From Alphaproteobacteria bacterium (GTDB taxonomy: Bacteria; Pseudomonadota; Alphaproteobacteria; JABAAW01), in NCBI GenBank assembly GCA_014238535.1, contig JABAAW010000007.1, forward strand, positions 4,942-51,252: DNA of 46,311 nt, in the 5' to 3' direction. A model generated the notes under the pieces. The model was not told the DNA's origin. It did no database searches and saw only the letters and a list, made by a program, of their open reading frames with translations. Both the position numbers and the translations under genes were made by a program. Shown one piece after another: positions 25,654-34,576 of the stretch (position 1 is the stretch's first letter; the number at the start of each line of letters is the position of its first letter).

Positions 25654-27363
25654 TTGTTTGTCCCCCTTGCTATTACCCCTGCTATTACTTTGGCTCGTTT
25701 TTTTCTCCCCTTGCTATCGCTAGTGCTATTACTTTTTAGAGGCGTGCTGACCTTGAGTGCGCCTGCTTTGGTGCTACTGTTGTTTAGCTCGCAGCCGACG
25801 GAGGTTGAGGCTTTTCTGACACACGCTCCGATTGCGATATTGTTTTTGTTACTTTTGCTGTGTGCGCTATTTGATTTTTTCTCTGGTTTATGGCGTCTGA
25901 GTTGCGCTTGTCGTTATGAATCGCGCTTCTTACCTCTACTGTTTTATGGTTGGCAACCGTTGTTTTCGTCATTATTTCGTCTTGAACGCGCGGTTCGTTG
26001 GAGCAGGTTATGTGTGCGTGGCGAATGGCTACTTGTTGTGTTGTGGCTATGCGCGGCGGCTTGGATTAATTTTTCATTAGCGCTGCCGTTGATATTTGGT
26101 GGAGTATTTGCGCTGGTGCTGTTTTTTATTAGCGTTATGCTATTGCGCCTTGCTGCAGAAGGTAGAGAGCGTATGTTTTCTAGCAACGCGCTGCGCTTTG
26201 CGGCGTTGCTTTCGCAAGCTCGAGCGCGTGGTTTTTTTGACCTATTTGTATCGCGCAGTCTTGCGAAGCATGCGCGTGCGCGCGGTTGTGAGAATAGAGT
26301 TATTGTCACTTCGTTAGTGCTGTCGCTGTTGCTGCGCGTATGCTTGCTAATAACCTTTGCTACGAGTTTGCTGTATGGTCTTACGCTTGTTGGTCGTGCA
26401 GGAGCTGATATGGGAGAAGTTGTTGCGAGTTTAGTGTTACTGGGCTTCGTGTTTTCTTTGCTTGAGCGTCAAGCGCGTGACTTGTCTTATTACGCTAAGC
26501 CATTAAGCTCGTTTGAGCCTTTTGTGGCTGTGGGCTCGTCGCGTGGGCGAGGAGAATCGAGCGATAGCGCACAACCTCGCCCTCTCAGTGCTGATAGTGC
26601 TGAGAGCACTGCTACGATTATCAGGGCAGTAGATGGCGGAGATGGCGGAGAAGCGAGTAATAAAGGTCGCTGTTTTGCGTATGTGCCTTCAGGAGCTGAG
26701 GGATTTAAACTTATGCTGGACGGCTTATCGCTTGCGAGAGGAGAGGTAGTCGCGTTAGCAGGCGCGAGTTCGAGTGGCAAGTCGCTATTTTTGCGTGCGT
26801 GTGCGGGTATTTACCCAAGCGAGGGCTTGCTGTTTCTTGACGCGCCGTATGCTAGGAGTGCAACGAAGAGCAGTTACACGAGTTTGCCTATCGGTTATGT
26901 GCCTCAGGAAGCGTTATTGCTGGAGGGCACGCTTGCGGAGAATATTACACAATTTGAACAGGTTTTCGGCAATAGGCGCATGCTCGACTTACTGACGAGC
27001 CTTGGGGTGCACGAGAAGTTAGCTGCTTGCGTATCAGGCTCGGGGGGTGGTTTTTCGGGAGGCTTGATCGATTCTCTCTCTATGGGAGTAGATGCCTTTG
27101 ATAGCAGATTTTCCTACTCGCTCAAGGTGCAGATAATGCTAGCTGCGGCGATGTACCGTAATCCGCGTCTGCTACTATTGGACGCGTCGGTTGATTCGTT
27201 GGATTCGCATGGTATATCTGCGCTTGCTCGAGTTTTGCATACTATGCAGCGTAGCGGAGTTGCGATGATCATTGCGACAGAGAAGGCGGAGTTATTGGGT
27301 CTATGTAGTCGCGCTTTGCTGTGCGAACAGCAGCGAGTAGTTTCGCGCGCCATTAGCGTTTAG
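25654..27363 (+). CDS. Divergent type I secretion-like (PrtD-like) ABC permease/ATPase with degenerate NBD; TTG start uncertain
   Basis: TM-rich N-terminus; NBD with Walker A 'GASSSGKS', Q-loop 'IGYVPQEALLLEGTLAENI', degenerate signature 'FSYSLKVQ', Walker B 'LLLLDASVDSLD'; followed by HlyD-like gene. Confidence 0.8.
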   Translation: MFVPLAITPAITLARFFLPLLSLVLLLFRGVLTLSAPALVLLLFSSQPTEVEAFLTHAPIAILFLLLLLCALFDFFSGLWRLSCACRYESRFLPLLFYGWQPLFSSLFRLERAVRWSRLCVRGEWLLVVLWLCAAAWINFSLALPLIFGGVFALVLFFISVMLLRLAAEGRERMFSSNALRFAALLSQARARGFFDLFVSRSLAKHARARGCENRVIVTSLVLSLLLRVCLLITFATSLLYGLTLVGRAGADMGEVVASLVLLGFVFSLLERQARDLSYYAKPLSSFEPFVAVGSSRGRGESSDSAQPRPLSADSAESTATIIRAVDGGDGGEASNKGRCFAYVPSGAEGFKLMLDGLSLARGEVVALAGASSSGKSLFLRACAGIYPSEGLLFLDAPYARSATKSSYTSLPIGYVPQEALLLEGTLAENITQFEQVFGNRRMLDLLTSLGVHEKLAACVSGSGGGFSGGLIDSLSMGVDAFDSRFSYSLKVQIMLAAAMYRNPRLLLLDASVDSLDSHGISALARVLHTMQRSGVAMIIATEKAELLGLCSRALLCEQQRVVSRAISV

Positions 27364-27397
27364 GTTATGCAAACGCACCCTATGGTATTTATTTGAC

Positions 27398-28828
27398 ATG
27401 CGAGTTCTTACGACGGCATTTCTTGCGAAAATTATCGCTTTGACGCTACTACTTTTTGTGATCGCTGTATTAGGCGTGGCGTTATTTTTACCGCGTGTCT
27501 ACAGTAGCGAGGTTGAGAATGGCGAGGATATCATCATTATTCGTGCACCGCGAGGCGGTATTGTTCGTTCGTTGCCATTGACTGTAGGTAGCAAGGTTAG
27601 GTCTGACACGATAGTAGCGGAGATAATTACGACGGACAAGCAGCCGCCGGAGGCTTCTATTGCGCGTGCTATTTTGTATAAGCGTGTAGAGAATGCGCGT
27701 TATGAATCGCAACGCGGTGGCTTGAAGAGTATTTTGTTGAAACCGGACTTACGAGCGCGAGTTCCACTCGACAAGGAATATGGTCGTTTTGTATCTGAGC
27801 AACGTCGTGCTTTTGCGGGCTATCAGAGCAGGCTGAAAAAGGAGACGAAGGACTTACATAAGGCCCGCGCTCGCTTATTGGTGCAGGTTAGAGGAATGGA
27901 AGGCGAGATAGTTAATCTTGTTTCGCGTCAGGGACTGTTGGAATCTGCTTTGAGTAAGGCGGGAGGTAGCGGGCTAGCAGCGGAGTTGCGCCGTAACCGC
28001 GTTTCGCTATCGCGTCACAGGAAGCAACTTAAGGATTTGCAGGGTAAGGTTTTAGCGAACGCGAAGTCCCTATTGAATGCGACATATCAGATTCGGCGCG
28101 AGGAGGGAGAGGGCATGGAGCGAGCTCGTAGTGAGCTGAACGCGCTGTATGCTAGGATTGGTTTACCTAAGAATGCGTTTGATCGTATTGGTTTATCTGG
28201 CAATGGCGGTAAGCAACGCTTGCGTCGATTGATTGCTCGTCGTGCGGGTAGGGTGGTTTTCCAGAGGAGAGATTTGAAGCCTGGCGATGTTGTTGTTACG
28301 GGAGAGGAGATTGCGCATATTTTGCCTAATGCTAGTAGTTCTCTATATCGACTGCGTTTGCCAGATTATTTTGCGAATAGCGAGGTAATTAGCGGCTATG
28401 GCTTATCGTTGCGAGAGCTTTCGTGTGCGGATTTTCCGCAGCGCCTTACTCTGAATGGAGAGAGGCATATAAGAGGCGATAGTTTGCTACTAGCAAGGTC
28501 TTTTTTAGTTGCGCAAGATTTTCCAGCTCCTCGCTCGTTTTCTAGTTGTGCGAGCGTATTTGGTTTCAGTGGCGGGTGGAAAGGTTTTTCTATGTTGTTG
28601 CGTTTGCAGGAGGGGTTATTAAATTATAATTATATTTTACAAGGCGATGGTTTATTTTTTAATAAATTAAATTTTAAAAATGAGTCTATTAATTTAATAA
28701 ACAAATTTATTTTATTTTTCAAATTAAATATTAATATTTCCAATAAGCATTTAAATTCAGATATTTTCACTTGGAGTAAAATTTATAATTCTATTATTAA
28801 ATTAATTGAAGATGTGAATAATTTATAG
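27398..28828 (+). CDS. HlyD-like membrane-fusion/periplasmic adaptor protein with aberrant AT-rich C-terminal extension
   Basis: N-terminal TM, biotinyl/lipoyl-like 'IIRAPRGGIVRSLPLTVGSKVRSDTIVAEI', coiled coil, second 'AGRVVFQRRDLKPGDVVVTGEEIAHI'. Confidence 0.72.
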   Translation: MRVLTTAFLAKIIALTLLLFVIAVLGVALFLPRVYSSEVENGEDIIIIRAPRGGIVRSLPLTVGSKVRSDTIVAEIITTDKQPPEASIARAILYKRVENARYESQRGGLKSILLKPDLRARVPLDKEYGRFVSEQRRAFAGYQSRLKKETKDLHKARARLLVQVRGMEGEIVNLVSRQGLLESALSKAGGSGLAAELRRNRVSLSRHRKQLKDLQGKVLANAKSLLNATYQIRREEGEGMERARSELNALYARIGLPKNAFDRIGLSGNGGKQRLRRLIARRAGRVVFQRRDLKPGDVVVTGEEIAHILPNASSSLYRLRLPDYFANSEVISGYGLSLRELSCADFPQRLTLNGERHIRGDSLLLARSFLVAQDFPAPRSFSSCASVFGFSGGWKGFSMLLRLQEGLLNYNYILQGDGLFFNKLNFKNESINLINKFILFFKLNINISNKHLNSDIFTWSKIYNSIIKLIEDVNNL

Positions 28829-28869
28829 TAAATAAATAAGTTATTAACTTATAATTAAATTTAACTATT

Positions 28870-30267
28870 CTAATAATTTTCTCCACATAGGCGCTGAGTT
28901 AAAGTTTTTTGTCCCAATAATATAAACAAGCGTGCTACTTCAGGTCCTGTTGGACAACCTAGCAAGGCAAGGCGTAGAGGTCTGTATAGTTTTGCACCCT
29001 TTAGTTTTAAACGCTCTTCTAGTATGTGCAAGAATTTTTCACAGTTTGTTATCCCTACTAACTGATTATCTGCGTCCTGCTTACTGCTACTAGCGGTAAG
29101 CATTTCGCATATTACGCTGCGTATTTCTCTAGGAGGCAATTCGCGCTTAACTTTATCGGAGAAGCTAAGATCTGCCCATCGTGCTAGATCGTCAAAATGG
29201 GTGATGTTTCCCCGAAAGGTTTCCCAAAACAATGCTTGGTCGACATTATTCAGTAGAGGTAGAGATGCCAAACGTTTTTTAATATCGTTAAAATCTGTAG
29301 CTGCCAATCCGCGTCGATTGATTTCGGCTAGCTGGTGCAAGTCAAAGATGGGAGATGCGCGCCCGAAGTTTCTGAAAGAGAATTCTTTAGCCAGCGCGTG
29401 CTGTGAGCTTTCTACCTGCGCCATGCGTGCGGTTCCGAGGCGCGCTAAGTATGCGAATAGCGATTGAGCTTCGACTTCGCCACTTTCGCGTATTTTTTGT
29501 AAAGATAGACTACCCTCGCGTTTAGATAGCGGTCCGTCGTTATCCTGCGCTCGCATTAGTGGTAGATGTGCGAAGAGTGGAATGTGAAACCCTAACGCTT
29601 CGAACAATTGAGATTGTGCTGCGCTGTTTGTTACATGGTCTTCGCCGCGTACGATATGTGAGATACTGCACTCGCCGTCGTCGACGACGGATGTTAGGGT
29701 GTATAGCGGAGTTCCGTCTTCGCGTAGTAGTACGGGATCGGAGAGGTTTGCGAAGTTGATTTTGCTCTCCCCTCGACATAGGTCATTGATGGCTATGGTT
29801 TTGTGCTCTAGTTTGAAACGGAAATGCGGTTTGCGCCCTTCGAGTATGTATTGCTGTTTTTTTTCTGGCAGCAGAGAATCGCGGTTGTAGATTGGCGGTT
29901 GGCTATTTTTCAGTTGAAGTTTACGAGCGAGAGCGAGCTCGTCGGGAGTTTCATAGCAAGGGTATAGGCGTTTGTTTTTGCGTAATGTATCTGCGGCTTT
30001 TGCGTATATATGCATGCGCTCTGATTGCCGCATGGTTTTCTGCCATGCCAGCCCGAGCCATTTTAGATCGTTGATGATGGCTTTCTCGAAGATTTTTTGT
30101 GATCTGGCTGTGTCTGTGTCGTCGATTCGCAGTAAGAATTCGCCATTGTTCTGCTTTGCGAAAAGGAAGTTTAGTATTGCGATTCGAGCGTTTCCTGCGT
30201 GCAACATCCCTGTTGGACTTGGAGCGAATCGCAGTCGTATTTTATCGATTTGAGTTTTAGCCGCCAT
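28870..30267 (-). CDS. gltX: Glutamate--tRNA ligase
   Basis: 'LRFAPSPTGMLHAGNARIAILNFLFAK', 'LLRIDDTDTARS', 'HIVRGEDHVTN', 'LSKREGSLSL'. Confidence 0.95.
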   Translation of the reverse strand: MAAKTQIDKIRLRFAPSPTGMLHAGNARIAILNFLFAKQNNGEFLLRIDDTDTARSQKIFEKAIINDLKWLGLAWQKTMRQSERMHIYAKAADTLRKNKRLYPCYETPDELALARKLQLKNSQPPIYNRDSLLPEKKQQYILEGRKPHFRFKLEHKTIAINDLCRGESKINFANLSDPVLLREDGTPLYTLTSVVDDGECSISHIVRGEDHVTNSAAQSQLFEALGFHIPLFAHLPLMRAQDNDGPLSKREGSLSLQKIRESGEVEAQSLFAYLARLGTARMAQVESSQHALAKEFSFRNFGRASPIFDLHQLAEINRRGLAATDFNDIKKRLASLPLLNNVDQALFWETFRGNITHFDDLARWADLSFSDKVKRELPPREIRSVICEMLTASSSKQDADNQLVGITNCEKFLHILEERLKLKGAKLYRPLRLALLGCPTGPEVARLFILLGQKTLTQRLCGENY

Positions 30268-30292
30268 TTTTTATTTCTGTTTTGAATCTATG

Positions 30293-32023
30293 CTAGTAGC
30301 ATTCGCTACTGAAGTGTTTACTGATCGGATGGCGCCTATCGCGCCCGAAAGCGCGTTGTCCTATTTTTGGTCCAGGAGGTGCTTGTCGGCGCTTATGCTC
30401 TGATGCGTGCAATAGGGCTAGAATGCGTGTGATGATTTCTGGTTCTTGTTCGAGTGATTTTTTGACCTCTGGTGTTTCGATTCCTTCGATGAGGTATTGT
30501 AGTATGCGGTCGAGTTTTTCGTATGGTGGCAGGGTTTCGTCGTCCCGCTGATGTGGTCGTAGTTCTGCGCTGGGATGTTTTGTTATGATTCGCGTAGGTA
30601 TTGGCTTGTCGCTGAGAGAGTTTCGCCACTGTGCTAGATTGAATACTTGTGTTTTGTATAGGTCTTTTAATGGAGCGTATCCGCCGCACATATCTCCGTA
30701 GATGGTTGTGTATCCGGTAGCGTATTCTGATTTGTTGCCGGTAGCGAGCAGTAAAGCATTTGTGTGATTAGAGAAAGCCATTAGTAGAATGGCGCGAATT
30801 CGTGCTTGTGCGTTTTCTGCGGTGATTCCTGTATAATTGTTATGTATTGCGTCACTGAATGCTTTTGCGATTACTTGCATGGGCTCGTTGATGGGAATAT
30901 TGTGTAGGGTTATGCGTAGTGTGTTTGCTAGCTCTAGCGCGTCCTCGTGGCTTTCGCGACTGGTGTATGGAGATGGTAAGAATATGGCGGTGACACGCTC
31001 TGGAGAGATAGCATCGCATGCGAGTGTAGCGCACAGAGCGGAATCGATTCCGCCAGATAGGCCAAGCACGATATTTGTGATGGAGTTTTTTGCGAGGTAA
31101 TCGTGAATACCCATCGTGATTGCGCGGTAGATGATTTCGTTGCTATTTTTTGTGCTTGTGCTGCTATGCGAGCTTTTAGGAGTTGGCGAGGTTTTTTCTA
31201 TGTTTATTGAGTTATTTTGATAGCGGAAGATAGTTACCTGCTCTTGGAATGCTGGCATTTTTATAATTTCTCCGCTTGTGTTTAGGGCGAATGACGAGCC
31301 GTCGTATAGTAATTCGTCTTGCCCGCCGACTTGATTTACATATAGCAGAGGAATGTTTGTTTTTTTGACTAACGCGCTGGCATTAGCTATGCGTTGTTCG
31401 TCTTTTTTTACCTCGAAAGGCGATGCGTTTACGACGATCAGTATGTCAGCGTTATTTTCTGCGAGCTTCGATGCGATTTCACTGCTCCAGAGGTCTTCGC
31501 ATACCATGACGCCGAGTTTGCATTGAATTTTTTCGCTGTTATGGTTTATTTTTGTGAAATTGATAGGTGTAAATTCTTGTGCTTTGCTAAAGTATCGAGC
31601 TTCGTCGAAGACTCCGTAGTTTGGAATGCAGCCTTTGTCGCGAAAAGCTATAGCGTCGTTAGGATTGCTGGAGATTAGGAAAACGCTATTATATAGTGCG
31701 GATTTGTTAATGCATGCAGAAGTTCGTCGCGGCACGACTCGCCGTGGTGCGCCTATCAGTATTGCTGGTCCGCGGTCGTTTTTGATTTTGCGTTGTAGTT
31801 TTGCAATGGCTTCCTCGCAAGCGCGTAGGAAGTTTGTATTGAATAGCAAGTCTTCTGGAATGTATCCGCATACTGCGAGTTCTGGGAAGACGATTATGTC
31901 GGCGTGCTTTGCACTATCGCGTGCGCGCATGATGATGTTGAAGTTTCCATTGAAGTCGCCGACTGTAGGGTTTATTTGCGCGGCGGCGATGCGCAATGCT
32001 GCATTATGATTTTTTAGCGCCAA
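30293..32023 (-). CDS. nadE: Glutamine-hydrolysing NAD+ synthase
   Basis: Nitrilase-type N-terminus 'IVFPELAVCGY', 'LGVMVCEDLW', 'LIVVNASPFE'; C-terminal 'IVLGLSGGIDSALCATLA', 'ATGNKSEYATGYTTIYGDMCGGYAPLKDLYKTQVF'. Confidence 0.96.
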   Translation of the reverse strand: MALKNHNAALRIAAAQINPTVGDFNGNFNIIMRARDSAKHADIIVFPELAVCGYIPEDLLFNTNFLRACEEAIAKLQRKIKNDRGPAILIGAPRRVVPRRTSACINKSALYNSVFLISSNPNDAIAFRDKGCIPNYGVFDEARYFSKAQEFTPINFTKINHNSEKIQCKLGVMVCEDLWSSEIASKLAENNADILIVVNASPFEVKKDEQRIANASALVKKTNIPLLYVNQVGGQDELLYDGSSFALNTSGEIIKMPAFQEQVTIFRYQNNSINIEKTSPTPKSSHSSTSTKNSNEIIYRAITMGIHDYLAKNSITNIVLGLSGGIDSALCATLACDAISPERVTAIFLPSPYTSRESHEDALELANTLRITLHNIPINEPMQVIAKAFSDAIHNNYTGITAENAQARIRAILLMAFSNHTNALLLATGNKSEYATGYTTIYGDMCGGYAPLKDLYKTQVFNLAQWRNSLSDKPIPTRIITKHPSAELRPHQRDDETLPPYEKLDRILQYLIEGIETPEVKKSLEQEPEIITRILALLHASEHKRRQAPPGPKIGQRAFGRDRRHPISKHFSSECY

Positions 32024-32025
32024 AG

Positions 32026-32679
32026 CTAAAGGAAATGTTTTACGGCAAGAGGCTTCTGCGGATGCTTTTGATATGCTTCTGCGATGGCTGGTCTTTGTGC
32101 TATTTTATGTAGCCATGCATTGATCTGCGGATATTTTTCGATTTTGATTCCTTGCGCTGCGTGCCGAGCTTCGTTGACCCATGGATATGCTGCGAGGTCG
32201 GCGATGGAGATTTCGTTTCCTCCGAGGTATTGACTTTCGACTAACCGTTTGTTTAGGACTTTGTATAGGCGTTGTGCTTCGTTGGTGTATCGTTCGAGAG
32301 CGTAAGTTATTTTTTCAGGTGCGAATGTTGAGAAGTGGTGTGCTTGCCCGAGCATTGGTCCTAGGCTAGCGTTTTGCCAGAACAACCATACGATGGTTTC
32401 GCTACGCGCTTGTGTTTCTTTAGGAATGAATTGTTCGTTTTTTTCAGCGAGGTATAGCATTATTGCCCCTGATTCGAATATGGCAATGTTTCCGCTGTTA
32501 GTTTTTTCAGTGATTACGGGAATTTTATTATTGGGGCTGATTTGCAAGAAAGCGTCTGATAGCTGCTCGTTTTTTGCGAAGTCGACCTCGATGACTTTAT
32601 GTTCTATCTGCAGTTCTGCTAGCAGTAGCACGACCTTCATTCCGTTAGGCGTATTGTAGTTTGTGTACAGAGTAAGCAT
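32026..32679 (-). CDS. Glutathione S-transferase family protein (YfcG-like)
   Basis: 'LYTNYNTPNGMKVVLLLAEL', 'SPNNKIPVI', 'IFESGAIMLYLAEK', 'YLGGNEISIADLAAYPWV'. Confidence 0.9.
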   Translation of the reverse strand: MLTLYTNYNTPNGMKVVLLLAELQIEHKVIEVDFAKNEQLSDAFLQISPNNKIPVITEKTNSGNIAIFESGAIMLYLAEKNEQFIPKETQARSETIVWLFWQNASLGPMLGQAHHFSTFAPEKITYALERYTNEAQRLYKVLNKRLVESQYLGGNEISIADLAAYPWVNEARHAAQGIKIEKYPQINAWLHKIAQRPAIAEAYQKHPQKPLAVKHFL

Positions 32680-32918
32680 ATTTAGCTGATTATAGTTATA
32701 GATTTAGCTTGTAGCATTTTATGCTATAGTATTGCATGTATTGAGTAAAGTGTTGCAATTTGTTGAGAATTAGCATAAGGGTATAGTTCTGTCTAATCAT
32801 TGTGATGCTTTGTTACAATACCTAGCGAGAAGCTAGAGGCAGAGGTGTCGGTTTGAAAAATGATGGCACATTGGCTATCATTAGCATTGTATAGGCTACT
32901 GCTAGAATAGCGGAGGAA

Positions 32919-33203
32919 TTGCTTATGTCAGACGCTAAACAATCAGAAGATGGTAGCGATAGCAATGCGGATATTGTTAGTGCTGGTGGTGTTGCTAGCA
33001 ATATGCAGCAGCGATTTCTTATGGCGGTTATGGATGCGAAGGTTGGGGTTACGATTTACTTGACGAACGGAGTTAAGTTGCAAGGCATGCTAGCGAGTTA
33101 TGATGATTTGTGTGTATTATTGGTTAGGCGTGAGCATCCGCAGTTAGTCTACAAGCATGCGATATCGACGATATTACCTGATGAGACGCTGACGGTTAGT
33201 TGA
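32919..33203 (+). CDS. hfq: RNA chaperone Hfq
   Basis: 'MQQRFLMAVMDAKVGVTIYLTNGVKLQGMLASYDDLCVLLVRREHPQLVYKHAISTILPDE'; followed by hflX. Confidence 0.93.
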   Translation: MLMSDAKQSEDGSDSNADIVSAGGVASNMQQRFLMAVMDAKVGVTIYLTNGVKLQGMLASYDDLCVLLVRREHPQLVYKHAISTILPDETLTVS

Positions 33204-33265
33204 ATTTTACTTTTATGGCGATATTTGTATCTGTAATTATGGCAGAGCATTATCTTGTTTCTTGT

Positions 33266-33288
33266 ACCGTATAGTCGGTTTTTTTTTG
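33266..33288 (+). terminator. Rho-independent terminator after hfq
   Basis: ACCG-tatagt-CGGT followed by a T run. Confidence 0.6.
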
Positions 33289-33412
33289 TGTTTTGTGTAT
33301 ATTTTTGAGATATGCTATTTGTTTTTTCAGGCGATTAGTGATGATTAGTAAGGGGTAGCGGTGCATTAGGGAAGATAACGATGGTAACGAGCGGCTTCGT
33401 TTCGCTTGTGTT

Positions 33413-34498
33413 GTGCATGTAATTTTGCCGTTTTCGTCTGATTCTGTGCTACGTGAGCCGCAAGATTGCTTGGAAGAAATGGCGACTTTATGCCATTTTT
33501 CGGGATTATTGTTGCGCGTTGTTGAGAAGCGAATTGTAAGGGTGCGTCGCCCGACGGCTTATGCGTTGATTGGCAAGGGTCATTTGTCTAGCCTTCGCGA
33601 TTTAGTTGAACGCGAGAAGCTAAGCGTTTTGTGCTTGGACGCGGATATAAGTTCTTTGCAGCAGCGTAACTTGGAGAGGGAGCTATCTTGCCGCGTTATT
33701 GACCGCGTTGGTTTGATTTTGGAGATATTTGCGTTGAACGCGAAGAGTCAGGAGGGTCGCCTTCAAGTATCGCGAGCGGAGTGCGAATGGCAGCGTTCGC
33801 GATTAGTACAGGCTTGGCAGCATTTAGAGCGTCAGCGTGGCGGTCGCGGTTTTTTATCTGGTCCTGGCGAGAGGCAGATAGAGATAGACCGTCGTCTTTT
33901 AGACAAGCGTTCGCGTATTTTGGACGAGCGAATAAAGAAGTTGAAGCGTAATAGGGATACCCAACGTCGTTTTCGTCGTTCGTGTCACCTTATTGCGCTT
34001 ACGGGTTATACGAATTCTGGTAAATCGACTCTTTTTAATAGACTACTTTCGTTGCCGCTTTCTATGCGCCAAGACACGCGCAAGCAGCCGTTTTTGACTT
34101 TAGATACGAAGATCAAGCGTCTTCGTGCTGGAGTTGGTCCTGGACATAGGACTTTATTGCTTGCTGATACTGTTGGTTTTATTATGAATTTGCCACATTT
34201 TTTGTTTGAATCTTTTACGGCGACACTTGAGGAAGTTGTGCATGCGGACACGATTTTGCATGTCCGTGATATTGCGGCGGCTAATAGCGGTGAGCAAAAG
34301 CACGAAGTTCTCCGAGTGTTGAAGAGTTTGGGTTGCCGAGGCAGGATTATTGAGGTTTGGAACAAGATTGATGCCCTATCGGAGAAGAGTCGTATTTCGA
34401 CATTAGCCTCTAGCAGTGGTTGTGAAGCGCATGCGCTTTCTGCGTTGACGGGAGAGGGCTGCGCTGGCTTGCAGGCTTTGTTTTCCTCGTTTGAGTGA
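33413..34498 (+). CDS. hflX: GTPase HflX
   Basis: 'RPTAYALIGKGHLSSL', 'LQVSRAECEWQRSRLVQAWQHLERQRGGRGFLSGPGERQIEIDRR', G1 'LTGYTNSGKSTLFNRL', 'LADTVGFIMNLPHFLFESFTATLEEV'. Confidence 0.96.
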   Translation: MHVILPFSSDSVLREPQDCLEEMATLCHFSGLLLRVVEKRIVRVRRPTAYALIGKGHLSSLRDLVEREKLSVLCLDADISSLQQRNLERELSCRVIDRVGLILEIFALNAKSQEGRLQVSRAECEWQRSRLVQAWQHLERQRGGRGFLSGPGERQIEIDRRLLDKRSRILDERIKKLKRNRDTQRRFRRSCHLIALTGYTNSGKSTLFNRLLSLPLSMRQDTRKQPFLTLDTKIKRLRAGVGPGHRTLLLADTVGFIMNLPHFLFESFTATLEEVVHADTILHVRDIAAANSGEQKHEVLRVLKSLGCRGRIIEVWNKIDALSEKSRISTLASSSGCEAHALSALTGEGCAGLQALFSSFE

Positions 34499-34576
34499 GA
34501 TATTTATTTAGAGTGAATTTTGTATAGCAGCAGTAGTTTTGCGCTCTAGCTATTTTTACAACGAAGCGATATTGTG

